Source of the DNA: Bacillota bacterium | Lineage (GTDB): Bacteria > Bacillota > Clostridia > Lachnospirales > Lachnospiraceae | Length of the DNA stretch: 7,926 nucleotides | NCBI GenBank assembly: GCA_017861355.1 | Contig: JAGFXQ010000148.1 | Span: forward strand, 1-7,926 | Reading direction: 5' to 3' | Part shown: positions 1 to 6,178 of the stretch, in pieces | Numbering within the stretch: the stretch's first letter is position 1 | How the letters are laid out: every line of letters begins with the position of its first letter | Notes under the pieces: generated by a model | Told to the model about the DNA's origin: nothing | Database searches by the model: none | What the model saw: only the letters and a program-made list of their open reading frames with translations | Program-made: the position numbers and the translations under genes

Positions 1-67
1 CTCTGGCACCCTCTTCAACAGTTACATCATAGGTATTACCGTTTACGGTTATTGTATAATATTTCAT
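1..67 (-). CDS. Biotin carrier protein of a biotin-dependent decarboxylase, N-terminal fragment
   Basis: Only the first 22 codons are present before the window edge. They read MKYYTITVNGNTYDVTVEEG and then Ala-Arg. This is the usual opening of the small biotin/lipoyl carrier subunits of oxaloacetate, methylmalonyl-CoA and glutaconyl-CoA decarboxylases, where a short beta strand with a VNG turn precedes a flexible linker and the biotinyl domain. The biotinylated MKM motif would lie outside the window and cannot be checked. The start is well set: AAGGAGGA sits 7 bases upstream (75-82). The gene follows the OadG-like gene by 61 bp on the same strand and so is probably in one operon with it and the carboxyltransferase. 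In such complexes the carrier shuttles the carboxyl group from the carboxyltransferase to the membrane decarboxylase. The family call rests on few residues plus context. Confidence 0.75.
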   Translation of the reverse strand, partial: MKYYTITVNGNTYDVTVEEGAR

Positions 68-85
68 AATGAAATCCTCCTTGTT

Positions 86-107
86 CATTGACACATAAGG
101 TGTCATG
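86..107. other. Small hairpin between the OadG-like and biotin carrier genes
   Basis: TGACAC (89-94) and GTGTCA (100-105) form a perfect 6-bp stem around a 5-base loop. CAT/ATG can extend it if one T is bulged. It lies just upstream of the ribosome binding site of the biotin carrier gene and has no T run, so it does not look like a terminator. It could affect processing or stability of the carrier mRNA, but that is a guess. Confidence 0.35.
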
Positions 108-128
108 TTATCTACATTGCACTATCGC

Positions 129-512
129 TTATGCGTTCTTCCACTTGCTCGCGTTCGATTTACGAATGGAACGGACAACTAATCCTCCTGCCGGTACAGC
201 ATCGCCCATGGAAGCATAGATTGCAGCTGTAATAACGGCTACTAACTCACAATCGGATATCAATTCCTCTTCCTCATTGCCAACAATCTGAGCGATGGCG
301 TTATCGACACTGCTGCTTTTAACTGTTGTCTGAGAAGGAGCACCCATCAGGTTAGGTTTAATACTTACAAAATATGTTATTAGCATTATCAGAATAATCG
401 CTGCTAAAACAACTACTGCACCAAACAATGTATTTAAATTGATATAGTCACTCATAGAACCATTTGAGAGAACCATTGTCTGGCTGATTACTTTGTACAA
501 AACAGTACCCAT
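129..512 (-). CDS. OadG-family small membrane subunit of a Na+-pumping decarboxylase
   Basis: This 127-residue protein has one strong transmembrane segment (about residues 27-50, rich in Val, Ile and Leu), a charged, Ser-rich linker (about 55-85), and a C-terminal block with DCELVAVITAAIYASMG (87-103), then VVRSIR (112-117) and a Trp near the end (124). That pattern is typical of OadG-type gamma/delta subunits, which anchor and assemble the carboxyltransferase and biotin carrier on the membrane beta subunit, the Na+ channel. The start at 512 has a GAGGTGAG ribosome site at 516-523. The internal Met-20 codon has no comparable site. The gap to the carboxyltransferase stop is only 14 bp, so the two are surely co-transcribed. 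Sequence drift in this family is high, so the assignment rests on topology, the C-terminal signature and neighbours together. Confidence 0.85.
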   Translation of the reverse strand: MGTVLYKVISQTMVLSNGSMSDYINLNTLFGAVVVLAAIILIMLITYFVSIKPNLMGAPSQTTVKSSSVDNAIAQIVGNEEEELISDCELVAVITAAIYASMGDAVPAGGLVVRSIRKSNASKWKNA

Positions 513-526
513 AATCTCACCTCATT

Positions 527-1960
527 CTATTTGGTACCATGCTTTTTAGCAGGGCGATTCTCTCTTTTGGTAAAGAGCATTTCAAAGGAATAGATTGCGT
601 GCTGGCGAATCGCTTCTGCCTCAATAATACTGTCGACATAACCACGTTTTGCAGCTGCCTCCGCACTAGATTGAAGCTTTTCATATTCCGAAGCTTTTTC
701 TTTGACGATCTCAGCACTTTCACCATCATAGATGATCTGTGCTGCCAGCTGTGACTCCATCATACCGATTTGTGCATCCGGTATTGCAAATACCATGTCA
801 GCCCCGATGTGCTTGGAGTTCATACTGATATATGCTGAACCAAAGGCTTTCCCGATTATTACCGTTACCTTAGGAACAGTTGCATTTGCAAAGGCATAGG
901 TTAACTTAGCAGATGCTTTTGCAATTGTTTTCTCTTCTTCTACGGTTGCCTTATAACCATTCACATTAGTAAGAGTTAATAACGGAATATTAAAGGCGTC
1001 ACAGAAACTTACAAAACTGCTTGCTTTCTCACAGCCCGCTGTGGTCAATCCACCATCAAACTTTGTAGTCGCTTTGCCGGCATCGTCGGTAAGCTCGGTT
1101 CTGTTTGCAACCGCACCTATGGTCATACCATTCAAACGGATGAAGCCGGTTACCATTTCTTTTGCATATTCCGGTTTTACTTCAAAGAAATAACGATCAT
1201 CGGAAATATCCTTCAGAGCTTTGGAGGTATCGGATAACTCGCCTTTGATCTGATTTAACTGACGATTAAGATCGTCATCGCATTCATCGTAAGAAGCATC
1301 ATCCTCGTTATTCGTAGGCAGAATAGCTACTAATTCACGGATTTGAGTTAACACATCTTCTTCAGAACCAACAAAATCAATCAGACCATTTTTTGCTTGA
1401 TAAGCAGCTGCAGCAGTATCACATTTTTCTTTGTAGTTTGCTGCCAAGGCATTAGGAGCATTCACAAACAACTTTGCGTTTTTGCTCTCCATAAATGAAA
1501 AATCACTTAAAGAAGCCATCACAGCTAAGCCACCGCCGGCGTTACCAAAAATAGCGGCGATCTGAGGGATGATTCCGGAAGCCATCGTCTGCTTCAGATA
1601 AATCTCACCAAAGCCGTTCAGCGCATCGGTTGCTTCCTGCAATCTCATACCGGTAGAATCAATCAAACCGATTACGGGAGCTCCTACTTTAAGTGCTAAA
1701 TCGTAAATATTTACTATCTTTCTTGCATGCATTTCACCGACAGAGCCACCCATGGATGTTGCATCTTGACTATATACATAAACAAGATTTCCATTAATAA
1801 CACCATATCCGGTGATAACGCCGTCAGCAGGTGCATCCTTCTGCTGTAAATTAAAGTCTGTACTTCTTTTTGTAACGAAAGCGCCGACTTCAACAAAACT
1901 ATTGTCGTCAAGCAAAGAAGTAATTCTTTCTCTTGCTGACAGTTGTGCTGTACTGCTCAT
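527..1960 (-). CDS. Biotin-dependent acyl-CoA carboxyltransferase (MmdA/PccB-like)
   Basis: This 477-residue protein has the two crotonase-like halves of the carboxyl transferase family. N half: DGVITGYGVING (46-57), VYVYSQDATSMGGSVGEMHA (60-79), DSTGMRLQEA (101-110), then GNAGGG (139-144), where the family has its first oxyanion-hole Gly pair. C half: a KLTYAFANATVPKVTVI stretch (352-368), the KAFGSAY segment (371-377), and an end GYVDSIIE...RENRPAKKHG, which closely follows the C-terminus of methylmalonyl-CoA decarboxylase alpha subunits. It would transfer CO2 between an acyl-CoA and carrier-bound biotin. Several usual motif positions differ: DSTGMR for DSGGAR, MMESQLAAQ where the family often has VMGAEGA, and residues 219-255 are an acidic, poorly conserved linker. 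The substrate therefore cannot be named. GGAGGG (1967-1972) supports the start. The two genes downstream point to a membrane decarboxylase rather than acetyl-CoA carboxylase. Confidence 0.88.
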   Translation of the reverse strand: MSSTAQLSARERITSLLDDNSFVEVGAFVTKRSTDFNLQQKDAPADGVITGYGVINGNLVYVYSQDATSMGGSVGEMHARKIVNIYDLALKVGAPVIGLIDSTGMRLQEATDALNGFGEIYLKQTMASGIIPQIAAIFGNAGGGLAVMASLSDFSFMESKNAKLFVNAPNALAANYKEKCDTAAAAYQAKNGLIDFVGSEEDVLTQIRELVAILPTNNEDDASYDECDDDLNRQLNQIKGELSDTSKALKDISDDRYFFEVKPEYAKEMVTGFIRLNGMTIGAVANRTELTDDAGKATTKFDGGLTTAGCEKASSFVSFCDAFNIPLLTLTNVNGYKATVEEEKTIAKASAKLTYAFANATVPKVTVIIGKAFGSAYISMNSKHIGADMVFAIPDAQIGMMESQLAAQIIYDGESAEIVKEKASEYEKLQSSAEAAAKRGYVDSIIEAEAIRQHAIYSFEMLFTKRENRPAKKHGTK

Positions 1961-2021
1961 TTTCAGCCCTCCATTTTTTCTATTGTTAATTATTAATCAA
2001 TTCTCTGCCGATTTTAATTGT

Positions 2022-2051
2022 ATTATATTTGATTTGAAAAGGCAAGGATAA
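2022..2051 (-). promoter_or_regulatory. Possible promoter of the carboxyltransferase operon
   Basis: A perfect TATAAT (2022-2027, minus strand) lies 62 bases before the start codon, with a weak TTATCC (2046-2051) 18 bases upstream as the -35. Between this site and the ribosome binding site is an A/T-rich imperfect dyad (1982-2001; ATTGTTAAT against ATTGATTAAT) that could be an operator or just base composition. A second TATAAT lies about 50 bases further upstream, close to the recX stop, without a good -35. Confidence 0.35.
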
Positions 2052-2094
2052 ATTCATAAATCTGGTGCATACTGCCATATTATACAGAATCAGC

Positions 2095-2709
2095 TTATAA
2101 GTTTTGTTTTATTTTACTAAGATCAAAGCCTTTTCGATAAAGTGAGGCTATTATCTTCTGCTTTTCTTCTGCGGATAAGGACTCAGAATTCTTGGTTTTT
2201 TTGGAAATTGCCTTCCTAATCGCAATACTCTCAGCATCTTCTCCGTCTTCATCCTCTACCTCTCTATATTCCACCTCAAATACCTGTTGTATTAAGGACT
2301 TTGCGACGCCTTTTTGTTGAAGCTCTGAGCTGATCATCAGTTTACTCTTACGATTCATTCTGGACTTTATATAGGCGGTTGCGTACCTCTCATCATCTAA
2401 ATATCCATAATGCTTCACATATTGTATGACATGGTCTATCACTTCTTCTGTGTACTCCGCCTTCGATAGCTTCATTCGTAATTCATGTTCGCAACGATCC
2501 ATATATTTCAGTATTGATAGTGCTTTTTCCGTAGCTCGTGGATAAACGACTTTCTCAATAATCGTATCATAAAGCTCCTGGGATAATGACATCTGATCCG
2601 TAAGCCGGTAATTCTCTAGATCTTTATTATAGAGAAGAAAAGCAAATTCTCCGTCAATAGATACGCGGAATTTGAATTTCTCCTTTTCTTCAATTTTCGT
2701 TATTATCAT
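2095..2709 (-). CDS. recX: RecX, regulator of RecA
   Basis: This 204-residue protein has the three-repeat helical layout of RecX. The central part contains RATEKALSILKYMDRCEHELRM-like sequence around residues 58-79, then YGYLDDERYATAYIKSRM (101-118), which carries the family's conserved DDxxYA core, and a third repeat near the C-terminus (SLYRKGFDLSKI, 189-200). RecX binds RecA filaments and tempers recombinase activity. The N-terminal about 55 residues, with a VSIDGEFAF strand, match the beta-rich extension found in Firmicute RecX. The start is not fixed: the ATG at 2709 has a weak GGAAAG upstream, while a GTG two codons earlier (2715) has AAAGG at better spacing. The protein would differ by two residues. 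A cluster near residues 151-159 (EVEDEDGED) is very acidic. It lies downstream of recA, but a hairpin terminator and an inverted-repeat element intervene, so it may be expressed separately. Confidence 0.9.
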   Translation of the reverse strand: MIITKIEEKEKFKFRVSIDGEFAFLLYNKDLENYRLTDQMSLSQELYDTIIEKVVYPRATEKALSILKYMDRCEHELRMKLSKAEYTEEVIDHVIQYVKHYGYLDDERYATAYIKSRMNRKSKLMISSELQQKGVAKSLIQQVFEVEYREVEDEDGEDAESIAIRKAISKKTKNSESLSAEEKQKIIASLYRKGFDLSKIKQNL

Positions 2710-2781
2710 TATCACTTTCCAACCTTTCGTACGGTTTTATTCTATACGTTTTCTGAGAGCTTTTATATAACAATCCACAAA

Positions 2782-2823
2782 TATACAATACCTGAATGTC
2801 AAAAGTTATACAATACTGAAGTC
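2782..2823. repeat. Two direct copies of an 18-bp AT-rich motif
   Basis: TATACAATAC occurs at 2782-2791 and 2807-2816, each followed by a TGAA-GTC-like tail with one-base differences, giving a 25-bp period. The second copy lies between the outer and inner arms of the inverted-repeat element at 2797-2960. The minus strand reads GTATTGTATA in each copy, close to a -10 box, upstream of recX. A regulatory role is not shown. Confidence 0.6.
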
Positions 2824-2960
2824 TGAATATATGCGCATATGTGTTCAGATGGCGCAGACCGGCCGATTGCGGATCCCTTATTCCGCATGAGGGAAAGGCA
2901 AGTCCAGATGAATACATATGTGCATATATTCAGTCAATATCTCTTACCTGACTTTTGACA
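2797..2960. repeat. Nested inverted-repeat element between recA and recX
   Basis: The recX-recA gap (2710-3097) holds no gene. Most of it is a 164-bp inverted repeat. The outermost 10 bp are perfect inverted copies (TGTCAAAAGT at 2797-2806 and its complement at 2951-2960). After 16 and 17 unmatched bases come 30-bp arms (2823-2852 and 2904-2933) matching at 26 of 30 positions. Two of the four differences give G-T pairs if the plus strand is read as RNA and C-A mismatches if the minus strand is. The 51-bp centre can form either GCGGA/TCCGC (2869-2873 with 2882-2886) or an 8-bp stem 2874-2881 with 2887-2894, which exclude each other. The layout resembles a miniature inverted-repeat element or a structured regulatory or RNA element. 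There is no obvious target duplication at the outer ends and no transposase. Confidence 0.8.
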
Positions 2961-2980
2961 CTCGAATTGCGAAACATAAT

Positions 2981-3057
2981 AAAAGCTGTTCTCGATTCAA
3001 TATCAGATCGGCTTCCTAAATTCAAGTAACCATATCTTCTATCTTTCGAGAACAGCC
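2981..3057 (-). terminator. Probable terminator of recA, long-loop hairpin
   Basis: GCTGTTCTCGA (2985-2995) and its exact 11-bp complement (3046-3056) form a stem with a 50-base loop. On the minus strand the stem runs straight into TTTTATTATG, as expected for a Rho-independent terminator just past the recA stop. The loop is much longer than usual, so efficiency is uncertain. It would partly or fully uncouple recX from recA. Confidence 0.65.
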
Positions 3058-3097
3058 TCTCTATTATTCCTTTTGTAAAAAGAATGAAAGAAATATT

Positions 3098-4123
3098 CTA
3101 TTCAATTCCTTCATTATAATTCTTAGCAGAATGTAGCATATATTTTTCTCTAACCTTTATCTCAACCTCTTCGCAAATCGCGGGATTGTCTAATAAGTAC
3201 TGCTTTGCATTCTCACGTCCCTGTCCGATCTTAGCATCATTGTAAGCGAACCATGCACCGCTCTTAATGATGATTGATGCTTCCGCCGCCAGATCAAGAA
3301 CATCGCCTTCTTTAGAGATTCCCTTACCGAACATGATATCGAATTCAGCTTCCTTGAAAGGAGGTGCAATCTTATTCTTCACTACCTTGATTCGAGTTCT
3401 GTTACCAACAACCTCTCCACCTTGCTTTAAGGATTCAATTCTTCTGACATCCAGACGAATGGAGGAGTAAAACTTAAGGGCACGTCCACCGGTTGTGGTC
3501 TCAGGACTACCGAACATGACGCCAACCTTTTCACGAAGCTGATTGATGAAAACTACGATACAATTGGACTTACTGATAACTGCGGTAAGCTTTCTGAGTG
3601 CCTGTGACATTAATCTTGCCTGAAGACCTACATGAGAGTCACCCATCTCACCTTCGATTTCGGCCTTGGGAACCAGTGCTGCAACAGAGTCAATGATGAT
3701 GATATCAACTGCACCGGAGCGTACCATCGTCTCGGTAATCTCTAATGCCTGTTCCCCGTTATCCGGCTGTGAAATATATAAATTATCAATATCTACACCA
3801 ATATTCTTAGCATATACAGGATCAAGAGCATGCTCAGCATCAATAAAGCCGGCAATGCCGCCTCTCTTCTGTACTTCGGCAACCATATGAAGCGCAACGG
3901 TTGTCTTACCACTGGACTCAGGTCCATAGATCTCTATGATTCTTCCCTTCGGAACGCCACCTAAGCCCAATGCAATATCTAAACTGATGGAACCAGTAGG
4001 AACCGTCTCAATATTCATGCTTGCATTCGTATCACCAAGTTTCATGATAGAGCCTTTACCATATTGCTTCTCAATCTGCGCAAGGGCAGATTCCAATGCT
4101 CTTACTTTATCATCCTTTGCCAT
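3098..4123 (-). CDS. recA: RecA recombinase
   Basis: This 341-residue protein is a full-length RecA. It binds single-stranded DNA and ATP to carry out strand exchange in homologous recombination, and it triggers LexA self-cleavage in the SOS response. Visible landmarks: N-terminal helix MAKDDKVRALESALAQIEKQ, Walker A GPESSGKTT (67-75), catalytic Glu in the DAEHALDP region (95-102), Walker B IIIIDS (141-146), loop L2 region NQLREKVGVMFGSPETTTGG (194-213), and the signature ALKFYSSIRLDVRR (215-228). The C-terminal tail is short. I place the start at 4123: AAAGGGAG is 7 bases upstream and the protein then begins like other RecAs. An in-frame ATG at 4186 would add 21 residues but has no ribosome site, overlaps the -10 box and would make the LexA box coding. 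Single-gene transcript with its own promoter and terminator is likely. Confidence 0.98.
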   Translation of the reverse strand: MAKDDKVRALESALAQIEKQYGKGSIMKLGDTNASMNIETVPTGSISLDIALGLGGVPKGRIIEIYGPESSGKTTVALHMVAEVQKRGGIAGFIDAEHALDPVYAKNIGVDIDNLYISQPDNGEQALEITETMVRSGAVDIIIIDSVAALVPKAEIEGEMGDSHVGLQARLMSQALRKLTAVISKSNCIVVFINQLREKVGVMFGSPETTTGGRALKFYSSIRLDVRRIESLKQGGEVVGNRTRIKVVKNKIAPPFKEAEFDIMFGKGISKEGDVLDLAAEASIIIKSGAWFAYNDAKIGQGRENAKQYLLDNPAICEEVEIKVREKYMLHSAKNYNEGIE

Positions 4124-4130
4124 ATCTAAT

Positions 4131-4138
4131 CTCCCTTT
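4131..4138 (-). promoter_or_regulatory. Ribosome binding site that sets the recA start
   Basis: AAAGGGAG on the minus strand ends 7 bases before the ATG at 4123. The alternative upstream ATG at 4186 has only AAGTTAAG before it, so this site decides the start. Confidence 0.85.
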
Positions 4139-4163
4139 GAATGAAGGCTTCTCCTTCAAAATA

Positions 4164-4177
4164 CGAACTAATGTTCT
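4164..4177. promoter_or_regulatory. LexA (SOS) operator of recA
   Basis: The plus strand reads CGAACTAATGTTCT, matching the Gram-positive LexA box CGAAC-N4-GTTCG at all but the last base. It starts just downstream of the predicted recA transcription start (about 4178) and 41 bases before the start codon. LexA bound here would block recA transcription until DNA damage. Confidence 0.85.
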
Positions 4178-4184
4178 TGTATTC

Positions 4185-4213
4185 ATCTTAACTTATTTCA
4201 AAAGTAATGTCAA
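4185..4213 (-). promoter_or_regulatory. recA promoter, sigma-A type
   Basis: On the minus strand a perfect TTGACA (-35, 4208-4213) is followed by a 17-base spacer and TAAGAT (-10, 4185-4190). The start of transcription should fall near 4178, next to the LexA box. The -10 overlaps the ATG at 4186, which is why that ATG cannot be the start used from this promoter. Confidence 0.85.
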
Positions 4214-4501
4214 TACAATAATTGAATTAATATCATATCAGATGACTAATTCGTTTGGACAACACCCGATTATGACTAAATTCATACGATCCATTCCTTC
4301 TGTGCCTTAAGTATAACATTCCGGATGGTCAAAGCATGTCTCAATCTTATAAAATTTTGAAAATCAATCGGAAGATTCAAAATACAGGATTGAAGAATAC
4401 GCTTTCACCTAAGTTTGGATAAATATAAGAGGTTACAGTTTCCTGATCTTTACCTGATCATAATACGATACAATATAGTATCTCAGGTATGATTCTTACG
4501 A

Positions 4502-4539
4502 TAGGAAGCACGCTTCGCGAACTTTCTATTGTCATGAAT
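4502..4539. repeat. Palindromic repeat module 1, copy A
   Basis: These 38 bp match 7564-7601 at 36 of 38 positions. The core TAGGAAG ... CTTTCTA folds around GCACGCTTCGCG and is followed by the conserved tail TTGTCATGAAT outside the stem. Conservation of the unpaired tail shows these are true copies, not just similar hairpins. Confidence 0.85.
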
Positions 4540-4619
4540 TAGAATAACAGAATATTAAGATACTCAATTGAGTGACTATTCAGACCAGGCTCGTAAATCC
4601 GACGGATTTTCTCACTGTA

Positions 4620-4656
4620 TTGGATTAATCCAACCGGAGAAGCACGTTCTCCGGTT
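4620..4656. repeat. Overlapping 14-bp palindrome and 10-bp-stem hairpin
   Basis: TTGGATTAATCCAA (4620-4633) is a perfect palindrome. It abuts AACCGGAGAA (4632-4641), which pairs perfectly with TTCTCCGGTT (4647-4656) around the loop GCACG. The two share the AA at 4632-4633. The AAGCACG core of the second is like that in module 1. No T run follows on either strand, so it is not a standard terminator. Confidence 0.7.
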
Positions 4657-4658
4657 CG

Positions 4659-4713
4659 CGTGCGCGTTCGCATTATGCAAGCAAGCTTGCTATGCTCACT
4701 TTGCTTTCGCGTA
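4659..4713. repeat. Palindromic repeat module 2, copy A, with a 19-bp insertion
   Basis: The outer parts (4659-4673 and 4693-4713) match 7523-7558 closely: 13 of 15 on the left and 20 of 21 on the right. The 19 bases 4674-4692 are absent from the other copy. They contain the 12-bp palindrome AGCAAGCTTGCT and are framed by direct TATGC copies (4674-4678 and 4691-4695). Confidence 0.8.
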
Positions 4714-4726
4714 AATCGAAATATAT

Positions 4727-4767
4727 AAAAACAGTCTTGGGAAAGTAAACTTTCTCAGCCTGTTTTA
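4727..4767. terminator. Bidirectional-looking terminator downstream of the dehydratase gene
   Basis: AAAACAG (4728-4734) pairs with CTGTTTT (4760-4766), and an inner stem GGGAAAGT/ACTTTCTC sits on a very small loop. On the minus strand the hairpin is followed by CTGTTTTTATAT, a good Rho-independent terminator for ilvA, although it lies about 125 bases past the stop. On the plus strand it ends CTGTTTTATAAA and could also stop antisense transcription. A weaker hairpin, ATTGTTA/TAACAAT (4789-4811), lies between it and the gene. Confidence 0.8.
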
Positions 4768-4891
4768 TAAATATTTCCACTGGCCTGAATTGTTACTCAT
4801 ATTATAACAATCCAAGGAATATTTGTAAACAATTGCCGTATCGGTAAATTTTACGAATTTTTTTGCATTTTCTATGTAAAATAACGACGAT

Positions 4892-6109
4892 CTAATATAA
4901 TTTGTTCGGTTGGCAGATCTTCGGATTATAGCCATGATCAATTAATGCCTGAACGATCTCCTGTTTGTGCTCCTGACCAAAGGTTTCCATCGTAATTGTT
5001 AATTCCACCGCTGCATTACGGTTGATGCTTACGAACTGGTTGTGGTCAAGACGGATAACATTACCCTGTGCTTTCGCAATGATAGAAGCGACATTTACCA
5101 ACTCGCCCGGACGATCCGGAAGAAGTACAGATACAGTAAATACGCGGCCTCTCTGAATTAATCCATGCTGAACGATGGAGGCTACCGTGATAATATCCAT
5201 GTTACCGCCACTTAGGATGGAAACAACCTTCTTATCCTTGCAATTCAGATGCTTGAGTGCTGCGATAGTAAGTAAACCGGAGTTCTCTACTACCATCTTA
5301 TGATTCTCAATGACATCCAGGAAATTAACAATCAGCTCCTGGTCCTCTACTGTGATAATATCATCAACATATTCCTGAATATAGGGGAAGATGATGTCTC
5401 CCGGAGTCTTTACGGCGGTACCGTCGGCAATTGTGTCCACATGTGGCAGCGTTACAACATGTCCCGCTTTCAGCGATTCCTTCATACAGGCAGCGCCTGC
5501 CGGTTCAACACCGATGATCTTAACATTCGGATTCAGCATCTTGGCCAGTGTAGCAACACCTGCGAGCAAACCACCTCCGCCAACCGGAGCGAGAATAATA
5601 TCTACCGTTGGAAGATCCTTGAAGATTTCCATTGCAATGGTACCCTGGCCGGTTGCAACCACTTCATCATTAAAGGGGTGAATAAAGGTATAACCCTTCT
5701 CTTCCGACAATGATAGTGCATACTGACAAGCCTCATCATAGACATTTCCATAGAGAATAACCTCCGCACCGTAACTCTTGGTACGATTCACTTTAATTAA
5801 AGGTGTAGTAGAAGGCATAACAATGATCGCTTTTGCATTATAAAGCTTTGCTGCATATGCAACTCCCTGAGCATGATTGCCGGCAGAGGCAGTAATCAGA
5901 CCACGGTCTCTTTCTTCCTGCGTTAAGGTACTGATCTTATAATAGGCACCACGAACCTTATAAGCACCGGTAAACTGCATGTTCTCCGGCTTCAGATATA
6001 CTTTATTCCCGGTACTTTCGGAAAAATAACCGCTGTATACCAATTCGGTGCGCAGAATTACTTTTTTGACTGCTTCTGTAGCTTCTTCAAACTTATCTAA
6101 TGTCATCAT
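4892..6109 (-). CDS. ilvA: Threonine dehydratase, PLP-dependent with one ACT domain
   Basis: This 405-residue enzyme deaminates threonine to 2-oxobutyrate, the first step toward isoleucine or, in the catabolic forms, toward propionate. The fold-type II PLP domain shows the cofactor Lys in FTGAYKVRGA (Lys-51), SAGNHAQG (75-82), the phosphate-binding GGGG loop (177-180) and ILSGGN (298-303). A single C-terminal ACT domain (about 325-395, beginning VSVLLPDRPGELVNVASI) suggests allosteric control by an amino acid. The length and single ACT domain fit the about 400-residue IlvA/TdcB group in clostridia rather than the about 514-residue E. coli IlvA with two regulatory repeats. Whether it serves biosynthesis or catabolism cannot be told. 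I place the start at 6109, where GGAGGG is 8 bases upstream. A further in-frame GTG at 6139 lacks a ribosome site. No T-box motif is visible in the leader. Confidence 0.93.
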   Translation of the reverse strand: MMTLDKFEEATEAVKKVILRTELVYSGYFSESTGNKVYLKPENMQFTGAYKVRGAYYKISTLTQEERDRGLITASAGNHAQGVAYAAKLYNAKAIIVMPSTTPLIKVNRTKSYGAEVILYGNVYDEACQYALSLSEEKGYTFIHPFNDEVVATGQGTIAMEIFKDLPTVDIILAPVGGGGLLAGVATLAKMLNPNVKIIGVEPAGAACMKESLKAGHVVTLPHVDTIADGTAVKTPGDIIFPYIQEYVDDIITVEDQELIVNFLDVIENHKMVVENSGLLTIAALKHLNCKDKKVVSILSGGNMDIITVASIVQHGLIQRGRVFTVSVLLPDRPGELVNVASIIAKAQGNVIRLDHNQFVSINRNAAVELTITMETFGQEHKQEIVQALIDHGYNPKICQPNKLY

Positions 6110-6117
6110 GATTATAA

Positions 6118-6123
6118 CCCTCC
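6118..6123 (-). promoter_or_regulatory. Ribosome binding site that sets the ilvA start
   Basis: GGAGGG on the minus strand lies 8 bases before the ATG at 6109 and 11 bases before a second ATG at 6106. It lies inside the reading frame extended to the GTG at 6139, so that longer start is unlikely. Confidence 0.8.
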
Positions 6124-6148
6124 ATCTACGTGCGGTCACACGTTAAAA

Positions 6149-6178
6149 TTTATATGATGGGAGTTTGTAAGATTACAA
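6149..6178 (-). promoter_or_regulatory. Possible ilvA promoter overlapping a dyad
   Basis: TTGTAA (6173-6178) and TATAAA (6149-6154) on the minus strand are separated by 18 bases, which would place the transcription start near 6142. The dyad GAGTTTGTA-agat-TACAAAACTC (6161-6183, one bulged base) covers the -35 and most of the spacer, a placement expected for a repressor site. No known operator is recognised. Confidence 0.45.

Larger units (their letters stand above)
4214..4726. other. Gene-free region dense in small palindromes
   Basis: No ORF here has a ribosome site or a recognisable product on either strand. The part 4214-4440 is plain AT-rich sequence in which I see nothing. From 4451 on, short dyads follow each other: a hairpin 4451-4489 (TACCTGA/TCAGGTA outside, GATAC/GTATC inside), the shared repeat at 4502-4539, a 12-bp palindrome ACTCAATTGAGT (4562-4573), AAATCCG-A-CGGATTT (4595-4609), a 14-bp palindrome (4620-4633), a 10-bp-stem hairpin (4632-4656), and the repeat at 4659-4713. 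It resembles a cluster of REP- or MITE-like intergenic repeats. It separates recA from the dehydratase terminator. Confidence 0.7.

Noticed and set aside
2690..2917. Minus-strand frame overlapping the recX start and the inverted repeat
   Set aside because: It covers palindromic sequence and the recX ribosome site, has no ribosome site of its own and no recognisable protein character.
4124..4186. 21-residue N-terminal extension of RecA
   Set aside because: The ATG at 4186 overlaps the -10 box, has no ribosome site, and the extension would be encoded by the LexA operator and leader.
3936..4310. Plus-strand frame opposite the recA 5' end
   Set aside because: It is a shadow of the recA coding sequence and runs across the recA promoter; the composition follows the antisense of RecA codons.
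4451..4713. CRISPR array or tandem repeat locus
   Set aside because: The elements are different palindromes without a constant repeat or regular spacing.
6110..6139. 10-residue N-terminal extension of the threonine dehydratase from a GTG
   Set aside because: There is no ribosome site before the GTG, while GGAGGG stands 8 bases before the ATG at 6109.
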